Source of the DNA: Punica granatum
Lineage: Eukaryota > Streptophyta > Magnoliopsida > Myrtales > Lythraceae
Length of the DNA stretch: 64,000 nucleotides
Assembly: GCF_007655135.1 (NCBI RefSeq)
Contig: NC_045131.1
Span: 5,704,001-5,768,000 of the forward strand
Reading direction: 5' to 3'
The notes below the pieces were generated by a model. It was not told where the DNA came from, searched no databases, and saw only the letters and a program-made list of their open reading frames with translations. Shown one piece after another: positions 27,951 to 39,919 of this stretch. Position 1 is the first letter of the stretch. Each line of letters begins with the position of its first letter. Position numbers and translations under genes: made by a program.

Positions 27951-30559
27951 CTGTGGGGCCCGCTAGCGCCTTCGCTTATTTTCGCGGTCGATGATTTCGT
28001 TCCTTTTCCGTGTGCTCCCTCTCTCTCCCCCCAAAAATCAGAGAGGTATTTTCTCTCTTTTGGATAAAAATAATTCTCAGATCTTCAGTTAGCCCCTATA
28101 TTTATTCTATTTATTAATTTGCTCACTATTCTTTTCTTTTTTAAATTAGCCCCTCAAGATTGGCAGCTTCTCTTAGTTTAACTTCGTCAAGGGTAAATTT
28201 CGACATCGCCTATAGTTTGCGAAATGATTCACAACACTCCTTCTTTAAAAAACTAGTCACACACCACCCCTGATTTCGTTGACGTGACACCAAAAGAACA
28301 TTCACTTTGCTGCGTGGATCTTATGTAACGGAACTGCACAAATCGATTCGTTACATGATTTTTTTACCCGAACCAAATATGATCGATTTAAGAAAAAAAA
28401 CAGTAGAAATCAATGAAAGAAGGGGTGATGTGTGACTAATTTTGAAATGAAGGCGTGTCGCTGACTATTTTATAAATTATAGGGGTGTCATCGAAATTCA
28501 CTCATCAAAAATGAATTCCACAGGTCGTTGTACATGATAAAACGACATTATCAATCATATGTAATAGTGAGATGACCCACAATCAATTAATATTTCCTCA
28601 TGTGTAGAAGATCTTCTTCAATTGCTCGAAATGCTATTCGTTTGGTTTTACGATAAATTTTAACTCTAACTTTGACTTTACTCACTACACAACAAAAATC
28701 AACAATTGACAATATAATTATTACTTTTTCCTTTTTCTTCAATTTTTTAACCATTCAATTCAATTTTTAATATTAAATTCTCTCAACTATCCATTATATT
28801 TTCCACAATTCAACAATACAATTATTACTTTTTTCAACTATTCGTTATTTTTTCACACTTTTTTCATAACTCAACAACATAATCATTATAATTTAATTAA
28901 AATCAAAACTCAACTCTAAAACCAAACACACCAATATGGTGTGTAAGATGCAGCAAAATAATGTTGAGATTATTTTGCCTAAGGCGACTTCCGTGTTGGA
29001 TAATGAGTAATTAGTTTGGGAATCGAATTAGAAATACATGTAAATTTGATTTCGAAATAAATAATATATATATATATATATATATAATTAATTGAGGAAA
29101 CCTGAATTTGGCTGCTCCGTCACGTTCGCTTTCTCCGCTCATATTGAAGTTCACGTTTTTCCCGTCATAACGAGCGATTCCGCCATTGCTGCTTGTCTGC
29201 AAAACTTTTATCCAATCCCGCCTGGAACAAGAAGAAGAAGGAGGAAGAGAAGGAGAAGGAGTAGGAGAAGAAGAAACAAGAGAGGTAAATGCGTATCCCA
29301 CACTTCCAAATCTCAGTAGATAGAGCTCGTGATCCTTATCCGATTTCGTCTGTGGAAAGCTTATTGCTCAATTGCTCATACATGTTCGTGGTGACCAATG
29401 TCACCGCTTCGAAACCACGATCCGCGAGTGAATACAGCTGATCTGATGAATTCGCATGAAGCACATTCTCCAGATCTCTCTCTGAAATGCTTTGGATACT
29501 TTTACACTGTAAATCGGGAATATGACTTAGTAAGACGCGTGTCAGAGTTTGCACTGTGATTGGCGATTCAATTTGGATAAGATGATTGCTGCAATGGCGG
29601 TTCTAGCTGCTGGAACAGCTGGACAATGAGAATCCACCAAGCACGTCAATGATCTTATATATGCCTATCTTCATGATCTTTTAGCGGAGTCTCCGGGCTC
29701 CTTTTTAGCGTTAGTCTCTGAAAGCTTAGGATTCTGTTGAGCGGTTGCTGTAATTTGCTTCCATAGCTGAGCTACGTTTCTTGTCATTTTCAATGATTCT
29801 GCACCGCTGAGTTTACCTCCCTACTTTTTTAAAAATTTTAGTTGCAGATTCTTTAAGGTGAAGAAAAGTGTATCACCGCTGAATATACTGTCAAGGAGGG
29901 CTTTTTATTAAATTTTGAAGTGCAAGTTGAAGTCTTTATGAAAGAGCAAATCATCGTCCTTGACCGCAAATGGTGTCCCTCTTCTTGGACCCTTAATCCA
30001 CAAGTACTGCCAGAGCGTGAACCCACAAATGCCTATTTAGTCGAATTTTCTACACGGTCCATACTGCTGATATTCTGAAGCCAGTTTGGGACTATCAGTA
30101 TAGTCTAGAAGGTGGTATAGGCAAATTTAGCAAATTCAGAACAGAAAGCTAAAAAGTGCCAAAATTTTCTCATCGTCCAACTGCCTTCCTCAACTTTCTC
30201 TTGCCTCATCTCCATTTTACGTACTTAGGATTAATCATTTATTAAGGAAACCTGTCATTGTGTCCCTTACAATAACTAATCTTGATTTTCCGTATGAAGG
30301 GGACGTGCTGATTTAACAGCTAAAAGCAGGGTTGGTACACATCTAACACTTGATGTTGCTTAAAAGGATTTATGCATGCTTTTTTTTCTGTGTGGTTGTC
30401 TGTGGTAGTAGCTAAACATTTTCTTTTGTTCCTTTGCAACTTATTTGAAAAATTATTAGGGATTGGAGGGTGATATACTTGTACATAATACTTGCAACTA
30501 GTGCATTAAAGTCATGCATCTGAATTGTGCCTTTTCCTGAATCTTCATCTGGTTGCAGA
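27951..30559. other. Divergent promoter interval of RER1 and PTEN
   Basis: The interval holds the RER1 leader, a MITE (28190-28505), an AT-rich inverted-repeat element around 28630-28935 bounded by GTTTGGTTTTA and TAAAACCAAAC, and an AT run (29062-29088). It then holds a purine-rich stretch at 29222-29284 ending GAGAG/GTAAAT, a good splice donor. A TTGCAG acceptor ends at 30558 just before the PTEN ATG, so the stretch is probably the PTEN 5' UTR exon followed by a 1.27-kb leader intron. Confidence 0.5.
28190..28505. mobile_element. Short TIR MITE between RER1 and PTEN
   Basis: AACTAGTCACACACCACCCC on the left pairs with GGGGTGATGTGTGACTAATT on the right, and the outer ends (AAATTTCGACATCGCC and GGTGTCATCGAAATTC) are also inverted. 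No coding capacity. The exact ends and target duplication were not resolved. Confidence 0.6.
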
Positions 30560-31346
30560 ATGGATGCTAAAGCTGTGGAGGCATCTTCCCAACCTCCTCC
30601 CATAGTTTCTGAGCAGTATTCCCAACATCCTCCGGGAGTTCCTGAACAAGCAACTTCAGACTCTTCTGCCTCACAGACAAAATCATTAGGACAAGAATCC
30701 CCACCTCTATTATCTGCTTCTGGCATAACATCATGGGCCAGGAATTTGAAACTTCCCCAGCCCCTAGCAAATCCGCAAGAGAATTCTGGTTTCTCAGCAC
30801 TGTCACGATTTGCTACTGGAATAAAATCACATTTGCCTTCTGCAACTTCCACTACAAAGGATGGTGCTCAAACACCAAGTGGTCAGTCGGGTGTTCTGGA
30901 GACACTTACTAAAGGTTTTGTTGATTCATCCCGGGGTGCTGTGAAGGCTGTCCAGGTCAAGGCACGGCATATGGTGTCCCAAAATAAACGAAGATACCAG
31001 GTAGCATGACCATATCTTCTTTGGAGCATCCAAATACTGTTTCATGACAATAACTACTAGAATCCTTTATGTATGCTGGGAAACAGCAGCTCCAAACATG
31101 AAATTTTATCTCGAGTAATTGCATGATTCTCCTTTTACCTGATGTCCTCTTTTTTTTTTTGGCAATATAGATATTTCACTATTTCCTTCTCCGCTTACCT
31201 TAAAGCATAATTGGAACCTCACAGGAAGGAGAATTTGACTTGGATCTGACGTATATCACTGAGAATATAATTGCTATGGGATTTCCTGCTGGGGATATAA
31301 GCTCTGGAATTTTCGGGTATATAGAGGTGAAAAGACTCAAAGAGCA

Positions 31347-31386
<40 letters not shown>

Positions 31387-34300
31387 CCCGATTATGTCTG
31401 TTGACTTCATGAATTTATAGTGACCAATAATTGTTATGCAGGGATTTTATCGTAATCACATGGAAGAAGTTATAAGGTTTTTCGAGACACATCACCCGGT
31501 AAATTAAGCTTCAATCTCTTGATGCTGTGTGTAACTTTAGACAATCTCTGGCTTCAAGCCATAGATATTGGTTTCACCATTTTTCTCATGGAAACACTTC
31601 TCAGGGAAATTATAAAGTCTACAATCTCTGCTCAGAGAGGCTGTATGATGCTTCGCTATTTAAGGGAAAGGTAATTCCCTCGTTACATTGATGAGCTTTT
31701 TCTCAATAAGGTAATAGGGCACCTTGATAAACTTGTTGGATGCAAACTGTAGATTCATTGCTTGTCCTTTATTCAACTTTTCAGTTACTATAGTTTTGCT
31801 CATTCTTCCACAGCCACAGACAATATTCTTTGGTCATATAATCTAAAGGCAGCCATCTACAAGATAATATTTACTAACAGTACACTGGAGTTCTTAACCA
31901 AAATCCAGATCACATTACATTGATCTTCAGCTTTGCGACCGAGCAAGTCACTTGTAATGCCTTAGGCTCCACATGGTCAGCTAGGGTCCTCTTTAAACGT
32001 AACAGAATCTCCATGAGGCTGAACTTCTATTCCTTATAAATTCATGTCTAAATTTTATGACTTTTGGGTGGCCTCTCCGCGCCTTTGTCTAACATCCTTT
32101 CTCCTATATGCCCTTTACGGTTTTATGCTTCTGCTTTTTGCCTTTTCCTCCTGTAACAGAAATTAAATACGCCATTCCCATAGATATAGACATATGAATT
32201 TGACTTAATGCAGGTTGCGCATTTTCCATTTGATGACCACAATTGTCCTCCTATCCAACTCATATTATCATTCTGTCAAAGTGCATGCTCATGGTTGAAA
32301 GAGGATATACAGAATGTTGTGGTAGTTCATTGTAAAGCTGGCATGGCAAGGACAGGACTGATGATCTGTAGTCTTCTCTTATACCTCAAAGTAAGTATTT
32401 ACTGAAGAATCTTTATACCCTGGTCTGTGTTTGCTGCTTCTATAAATTAAGGGAGTGGCAATTTTCTTGGCAATTTTATTTCCTCTGTTCCCCATTTGCT
32501 ATCTTGCTGCAGTTCTTCCCAACAGCTGAAGAAGCTATGTCCTACTACAACGAAAAAAGATGCGTAGATGCAAAGGCTCTAGTTCTCCCTAGTCAGATTG
32601 TTAGTCTATTAACACCCACTATTTTCTTTCTTTCTGTTTGGAGTTCCTATATTAAAATCCTTCTTATTGATGTCTCTTCTTCAGCGTTATGTCAGATATT
32701 TTGAGAATATCCTGATGAACTTCAAAGGAGAAACTCCGCCAGGACGTAGGTACTTATCCATAAACCTGTCTGACTCATAGAGAGGGGATTTTATGTCCAA
32801 TGGAATTACATTTATCCTAGAAAGTCCAAAAAGGCCCTCTTGATAAAGAACCAAAGTTTCAAATCATACTTATCCAAACAAAAGATATGGAATTATCAGC
32901 AAGTTGCTCATTTTTTCTTTCAAATCTGAATAATGCCCCATACTTTTTGCATTGCATAAGGACACTGAAATTTTGTTTGTACAGGTGTATGCTTAGAGGA
33001 TTCAAGCTTCATAATTGTCCTTATTGGATAAGGCCATCCATTACCATATCTAATCATAACGGTCTGTTGCTTCCAATAACTGTATATTTCAATTTTCAAC
33101 TTCTCAGGCATTTTTATTTATATAAAGAGAAAGGGAAATGCTTTGCCATTGTTTTATGCAGTTATGACTGTGGGATCTCCTTTGCTCCTTTCTTTCAGTT
33201 TTAGCTCCAGTTATTAGTACAGTGGAATATCCTTCTGGTTATGTATAAAAAAAAAAAAACACTGTATCAATTGCCCAGTCAGCAGAATGCCAGAATTTAT
33301 TTTGACAGTGAGATATCTATTGTTTGTATTGTCACTTCATTCTTCAATTGAATGAACTTTTCTCTCTGCCCATTCACATGGATAGAAACACTTCTTATGC
33401 AACCAAAATATTCTCATATCAAGAAATAGGGCAGGTATTTTGGTTAACATTATTTGAAAATGCTTTTAGTATCTATAAGAAAGTATCTCAGATTACTGGC
33501 ATCCAAAGTCAGTGATTTTTAGAGAACTTTCGAAAGTTTGTATAGACCATTAAATTTCTTTTGGAGACAAGATTCTGTTGTCTCCTTTTCATACGTTGAA
33601 TTCAATGAGCTGTAGTTTTTACCCATTTCCATTATCAAAATGGAGGGCCTGAGTCTGAATTTTCTGGACTTTCAATGTTCATGGATCTCATGCAACTGAT
33701 GGAATTTGAATTGCAGGTGTTCTTTTTACAACGAAAAAGCATCCAAAGACGAAGGATCTGATGGTATCCTTATGATAGCTTCCCTCTTCTGCTTATTCTC
33801 TCTCTCTGTCTCTCTCTCTTCCCCCCCTCCCCTCTGGATGAATTTTCCCTATGTTAGTCTCGAGAAATCTCATCTTATCGGACGAATTTATCGTTTCCAG
33901 CCAGAAGATTTCTGGATCAGATCTGCAAAAAAAGGAATTGTAATATTTGCCTTGCCTGGAGAGCCTGGTTTGACGGAACTGGCTGGGGACTTCAAACTCT
34001 GCTTTCATGAACGTCAAGGCGACTTCTATTGGTTTGTCTATTACCTAATCTCTCATTGTTGTTCACAAGAAACTATTACCACTAGAAGACTAAACTCCTA
34101 CGAATAGCTGAAATTTCGGCAAGGCCTCGATAATAGTATTAGCTTGTCTCCCATCAACTTCTAGACCATAAAAATGGATTAAACTGTGGATTTCCTCCGG
34201 ACATCATGCACTTTGATACACGAACAACCATTACAGAGAAGGAATCAACTGGAAAAGTTTTTAATTATTTATTCAAGTTTCAATGATTCTGGTTATGCCT

Positions 34301-35063
34301 TTTGCTTCTTGTAGTTGGTTGAATACCACGATGATGGAGAACAAGATTACTCTGAGCTCATCTGATCTCGATGGCTTTGATAAGGTAAATAATTGGCTTA
34401 TTCTTTTATGGCCTGTCGATTGCAGTGGAGTGACGAGAGAACGGAATGCCTGTGACATCTGATGTTCTAGCAATGCATTCCGAATGGATTATTTTCGTAG
34501 AAACCATGCCATCAATTCCATTTGCAGATTTGCTCTCGATTTCTCTGAATGACATGCCCTAAGTCATTGCCAAAACTGTCCTGCAGCGAAAACTGCCTTC
34601 TCCTGGATTCCAGCTCGAAATCGTGATGGTAGACTACAAGGAATCTCTCCATGCAAAACCCAAAACCGAGGGGAGAAAACCCGAGAATTCCTCAGACCAT
34701 AACTATACCTCTGGCAGCAGAGACCCTTCAAACACCAACGCGAAGAAGGCATCTGGGAACGAAGAAGATGATGTTTTCTCGGACAGTGAGGGAGAGGATG
34801 GGTCTCCAAAGAGCAGGCACACTCAAACTACCAATAATGGAGACGAACCTAAAGCCACTGGTCCTGCATCAGAGGAATTCGCCAAGCAGGAAGTCTCTAC
34901 TGGGAGCAAGGAATCTGCTCAGCAGAATGATTCAGGGAAGGCTGATCCTTCCATAGCCAACATATCTAAGCCTGACTCTGGAGGAAACAGCGAGTTCAAG
35001 GTTGTCGCGGCTGATGCTTCAGTTTTCACCTTTGGAGATGAGGAAGATTACGAAAGCGAATGA
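30560..35063 (+). CDS. PTEN2: Plant PTEN2-type phosphoinositide/protein phosphatase
   Basis: Twelve coding exons: 30560-31000, 31225-31326, 31442-31498, 31605-31670, 32214-32390, 32513-32599, 32685-32749, 32985-33061, 33717-33763, 33901-34031, 34315-34384, 34587-35063. They join in phase to 598 residues, close to Arabidopsis PTEN2. The N-terminal ~147 residues are a Ser/Pro-rich plant extension. The phosphatase domain follows from EGEFDLDLTYITENIIAMGF. The active-site loop is HCKAGMARTG, with C262 and R268; the general-acid loop is FPFDDHNCPP. The C2 domain runs from MLRGFKLHNCPYWIRPSI to about residue 445. The tail is acidic and Ser-rich and ends in an FGDEEDYESE-like motif. PTEN proteins dephosphorylate 3-phosphoinositides at membranes; plant PTEN2 types also bind phosphatidic acid. 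A leader intron probably precedes the ATG. It converges on the SDN gene. Confidence 0.95.
31349..31385 (+). repeat. 37-base poly-C run in PTEN intron 2
   Basis: An uninterrupted run of about 37 C, followed by GCCCG, starts 22 bases after the exon 2 donor. The complementary strand is poly-G. Runs this long are rare in plant introns and are also a typical site of sequencing-length error. Confidence 0.95.
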
Positions 35064-35664
35064 CTTCAAAGAGAAAGAAACCTCAGAAATGGGAGCATAT
35101 ATAACCTCTCCAAGGCTTGTAACTGTTCATATCATGTTTAGCATGTTCATCCCTTCTTTCCTTTTTCATTTCCTTTGCAATTACGCAGCTGCAGAATGCA
35201 AAGGATCCCTGTAGTGGAACTCGAACTCGGGACCCGCTGCTGTTGTACTATCTCTTTTCCAATTTAAAAAATCAAAGGCATAAGTATGCATTTTCAGTTG
35301 AGCAAATAACTTCGTTTTGCAGAGCGCTTCCCCGCCAGAACGTAGTATACACATCAGTACCAAATTGCAGAATGGTACAATATCGAAACTAACTTTAGTT
35401 AAAAGATGAGACAATGTCTAATTAAAGATGTACTATTAAAATCTTCTTCAATAGACTTCGGAAGCAAAATTGATATGAAAATTCTGCTCGTCTACCACTT
35501 TTTTCAGCCCCTTTTAGTCAAAATAACATGACGACTCACATCATCTCCTTCAAAGCCCGATGTCTTTCTTCCTCTGCGGCAATCAACCCGCACAAAACTA
35601 GAGGATCCAGTTGAGGTTCAAGTAAAGAATCAGCGAGAGAGCAACAGCTTCAATCAAATCCTAA
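35064..35664. other. Convergent 3' UTRs of PTEN and SDN
   Basis: About 600 bases between the two stop codons. A TGGAACTCGAACTCGGGACC stretch near 35216 has a minus-strand B-box look and may be a SINE scrap. No gene was supported. Confidence 0.45.
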
Positions 35665-38600
35665 TCATGACCCCTTCTTACCCTTTTCTTCCTTTCCTTT
35701 GAGTTGCTTCACAATCTTGTGCAGAACAGAGATCTCAAGAGTCTTCTGAGACAGCTCCTGCTTCAGTTGCTCGATCTCCTTCAAGTGGCCCTCGCAGCCG
35801 TTCTTTAGTTGGAGGTCCTTTTGACTCAACTCTTGCTTCAACCTCCCGATCTCTTCCAAGTGATCCTCACACTGGCTCTTCTCCTCTACCTTCTGCTTCT
35901 TCGCTTCATTCAGGGCCGGTTCTTCTGTGGCAGCTCGTTTCTTCTCGGAAGCTTGGCTTCCCAAAGAGTCGCTCACAATTTTGCGAATGTAAATGCTAGC
36001 AGTGCCTCCTGAGCTCGGCTGAAGTGTGATGAGTTTCTGTACCCGTCCAAATGAGTCCTAAAATTTGGGGTAGAAAACATCTTTACCTTTTTACTATGAC
36101 ATGTACCATCAAATCTAAGATATGAACACGAAGATATGTTACTATGGTGTAAACCTTTTCTAGGCTGCCTTTTAAACTCTCAAATGTAGAATGAGCCTCC
36201 TCTGGCCTCTCAAAAACGGCGAAGGCTGAATACTTATCCCCATTTGCATTCTTCGGAGGCTGCAAGTGTAAAAAAATTATTCACCAGTTCAATAGCTTTT
36301 ATGTATTCTAAATTTTCATAGAATTCGAAATATTTTCTCTATAATAGATGCAGATGGAAACTATCGAACCCCAGAGGACCCACTGTCCCATGCCATGAAA
36401 CAAGTTGGTTCAATATGCGGAGTGCTTAATCATCCTGACAATGTATGGGAAACTCTCACCTTGGTTTCAAGCTTATACTTCCCTGGGATGGCCCTCTGCA
36501 GCTCTTCAATAGGCAGATTAACTGGTATTCGGTGAATAAAGAGCTTTTCTATTTCAGAGTTGGGGATCTAAGAAAATTAAAAATGAAATTAAAGTGAGGA
36601 TTCTCTAATCTAGCCAGATAATGGGAAAAGGATTATTACAATAATATTGAAAACCGACCACTTACAACCTCTTGAACAAACAGTATATCACCATCAATTC
36701 CACGCTCAATCAAAGCAAGGACGAGTTTCATTGCTGCACAGGCATCGTCTAAACAATTATGTGGAGCACCTACCTTCCTAACTTCGCAGCCCAAAACTGA
36801 CTGTAAAAATTAAGACCTTAATGAGATGCTGCTGACAGAAGAAGAGCAGGTCATATAAAGAAAAAAAGCAATAACTTACCCATCAAAAAAAAAAAGCAAT
36901 AACTTCATTCATAACTTGCCTTACATAAGTTATTCAAGGATGGTCTTCGAAGAATAGGTTCGCCTGGGTACTTGAAGATGTAAGATGTGTCGATTACTCT
37001 TGCATGATCTAACTTCAATGCTGAATCAGAAAAATGAAAATGAATAAAATGACTATAAATATATATGTGTGTGTGTGTGTGTGTGTGTCGATACACAAAA
37101 AGGATAGACAATATATACAGTGATGTTGTACCTTTAAGGTCATTATTTAAACCGTGGCCCACCAAGATGGTTCCATGTGACAAAATCTTCTTCAAAGAAT
37201 TCTGCAAATATTAAACAAACTTCTTTCAGTAAACTACATTCAAAGGCCAAGCACATAGTAAGGGTGCAAATACAGCACCTGCACATCGGCCAGTGAGCAA
37301 TTAACTCCATCCAAATCGCTTGCAGTGACACCAGTTATCTCACTTCTATAATCTGCAATGGTTCTATCGGGCTTCACAAGCTCGTTCAGTTTGACCTACC
37401 AAAACCAATGTTACAAAATGAACACTAGAACAAGCAAAAGCTTTGCAACAGCAGCGAGGTGCTTGCAAGCTGACCTTGATCATAATAGAGTCTCAAAATT
37501 ATCACGTAACACCAACATAAATTGGTAATATATAGTCAAATATTTCATTGGGTCCTTTCAACTGGGCTTGCTGGATAATCGGTACAATACATGAGTATGT
37601 TTTGATGTACCTGAAGATCACGATCTACGACACATACTCTCACTAAAGCTTCTGTACCATCTTCACATAGAACCATTTCACAATCAACAGCGACCATTGC
37701 AGTTGACTTCTTCCACTTGGATTTTTTAAGCTTCATCACAACCCAGTCCTGCTCCACCATAAGAGGAAATGAGCAATAAGAACCTAGAATCTAAACAGAA
37801 TCGAGTATGAACAGAATCTGAAGAGCTAAAATATATACAAAATACCAGCAAATATTAATAAAAGAAAATCACTGAAACAAAAATAGTCAAGCTTCTAAGA
37901 TGGCGTGGAAATCAGAATAAGTTTTTAGGGGACAAGCTAAAATTATTAAATGAATTTCATACACCAGGAATGAAGTGATCCGACATCTCTATGAGCATTA
38001 TGATTCACCAATCTAGTACAGAAGTTGATATATATCTGATTTTAAAGAAGCATTCAAAGTAAACATGAGAAAACATGAGATCAGTGGCTTCAACAAACCT
38101 CATCAAATGATGGGAAAGAATAGTCCAACGGATATTGTGGATGCTCGATAGTTAGGCGAACAAGCCTCTGCACTGCCACGTCACATTCGACAAGTGTCAT
38201 GAAAAGAGAAAATTTGAAGGCTTGCTCAAAGTAATGATTCATGCAGAGATCACTGTCATGAAAAACTCGAAGGGAAGCTAAAATGTTCACGATAATATTT
38301 TGTAACTTCAGAAATCATTTACTACAGTGCTTTTTTTTTTTTGGCGCTACATTTCTATTCGTCACACATTATATTTGCATAAGCTACTGAAACTTTGCTA
38401 AGCGGTTTTAGAAAGGTCATCTCAGCAACAGCACTCGAGGATAATGCGAAATTCTTTCGGCACAAGCTTTCATATGTTCATACCTGCTCGAGTGACTCAT
38501 TATCTGGAGATTCGTGCTTCAATTGCTCCACTAGGCCGCGATTCAAATGCCATTGTAAAACTTTCATTAAGAACTGTTGACGAGAACCAGTAAGATAGTC

Positions 38601-38962
38601 AAATCATAGGTGATCATAAGGCAAACGAACAACAACTCTGCCCCCAAAAAAAGTTACCTTTACATCATTCTGGTCGGTAAATGAATTCAGGAAGGCGACC
38701 AATATATCCTTTGTCCTCTTAGATGGATCACTGATAGAAGCCCCAAACTTTCTGTCATGAGCATTCAAGAAATCCTTCCAGGCCCCTTTATTACTTTTCA
38801 TTCCTCGTTTCTGGGCCAGCTTCACTATCTCGACAAGAACCTACCAGGGTGCAACGTTACTCTGAGCTCGTGAGCGAGTTAAAGAGGAGAGCTTTGCAAA
38901 TTGCCACTTGACGAAATCGAAAATCTTACCTTTCTGTCAGTGGCTGCCAGCTGTTCCTCCAT
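35665..38962 (-). CDS. SDN: Small-RNA-degrading nuclease (SDN family, DEDDh exonuclease)
   Basis: On the minus strand twelve exons join in phase to 513 residues: 38962-38930, 38840-38658, 38573-38484, 38167-38099, 37748-37611, 37395-37279, 37201-37132, 37020-36920, 36800-36666, 36567-36460, 36259-36155, 36057-35665. The exonuclease domain has AVDCEMV (Exo I Asp and Glu), GHGLNNDL (Exo II Asp) and HNCLDDAC (Exo III His and Asp), so the DEDDh metal-binding and catalytic set is complete. SDN enzymes are 3'-5' exonucleases that shorten single-stranded small RNAs and lower mature microRNA levels. An RRM-like region follows ([17 protein letters not shown] to the [11 protein letters not shown] segment). 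The last ~90 residues are charged and carry two similar coiled-coil segments (H-L-E/[13 protein letters not shown]). Intron 8 has a GC donor. Which Arabidopsis SDN it matches best is not decided here. Confidence 0.93.
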
Positions 38963-39064
38963 GGGAGCTTCAGAAAGAGGACTCGGATCCTAAACGAGTT
39001 AAGGGTTGAGCGGAATTGAACCAGGCGGTGGTGTAGCTTGGGACGGTGGTTTTAGGGTTTATAG

Positions 39065-39919
39065 GACAAAACATAAAATTTCATCCCTGAAATATACACC
39101 GCAAGGCAAATTAGTCCATGAAATATATTATTTGTACTAATTAGTCCGAACGTTTCAAAGGTTGCATGCGTTTATCCATCAGTGAAAACGTCTAAGTAAG
39201 CTTGCACGTTCATGAATACAAACACACGCCTATCGAACAGCAATCGATACCAATTCCACATCAGTTCAATCGAAACTAAGAAGATCATTTGCAGGTCGAA
39301 GTCAAGATTAAGCTACAGATTGATGTAAATTGACAGCTAAGGAGCTGAGGAGAGGGATACCAGGCCAATTCCAGAGATGCAGCTCGGTCCGAGGTCGAAG
39401 TGAGTGGCGGAGTTCGAGAGAAGTTCGCAGGAGCGGGACAGAGCAGCGGAGAGTAAGCTGAATCAGGAGCTCGGTACGAGGAAAGATGAGATCGAAATTC
39501 ATACACCGCTGAAGCAGACAATCAATCTGAGCAGGCGGAAGTGCCGCCGAGATTTAATAGTAGGAATGGAGGGAGAAAAGGAAGCCGGAGGAGAGCATGA
39601 AACTGAAAGACGGCCGAACCCTTTTTTTTTTTTTTTGTGGCTGTTTTGCGTTTTTCAGGGACCAATTTTAGGGTTGTCTGTCTCTCTGTTGTTTTAAATA
39701 AAAAAAAAAAAAAGGGATAGGGAAGGGGGGTTTGACAGGTCAGGGACGACCTCACTGTGCTAGTTAACGGCCGTGAGGGGCTAACCAGCATTTATTCGAA
39801 CGGAGGGGCCAATTGGTTCAAACTTTTGCAACGTTCAGACTAATTAGTACACATAATATATTTCAGGGATCAATTTGCCTTGCGGTGTATATTTCAGGGA
39901 CGAAATTGTCAATTTCGTC
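39065..39919. mobile_element. 855-bp Mutator-like element upstream of SDN
   Basis: Inverted arms of about 110 bases share CCCTGAAATATACACCGCAA and, inward, TACTAATTAGTC. The element is flanked by GGGTTTATAG at 39055-39064 and 39920-39929, a perfect 10-bp target duplication in the Mutator range. The interior (39290-39800) is less AT-rich and unrelated to the arms, with overlapping open frames but no transposase. It could be filler or a captured gene fragment (Pack-MULE). It begins 102 bases before the SDN start codon, inside the likely promoter or leader. Confidence 0.8.

Noticed and set aside
31219..31410. Minus-strand frame with a poly-Gly run
   Set aside because: An artefact of the poly-C tract in PTEN intron 2.
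35210..35245. Possible tRNA gene (B-box-like GGGTCCCGAGTTCGAGTTCC on the minus strand)
   Set aside because: No acceptor stem or cloverleaf could be formed around it; at most a SINE scrap.
39404..39791. Open frames inside the element upstream of SDN
   Set aside because: Overlapping on both strands, no recognised domain; kept only as possible captured sequence in the findings.
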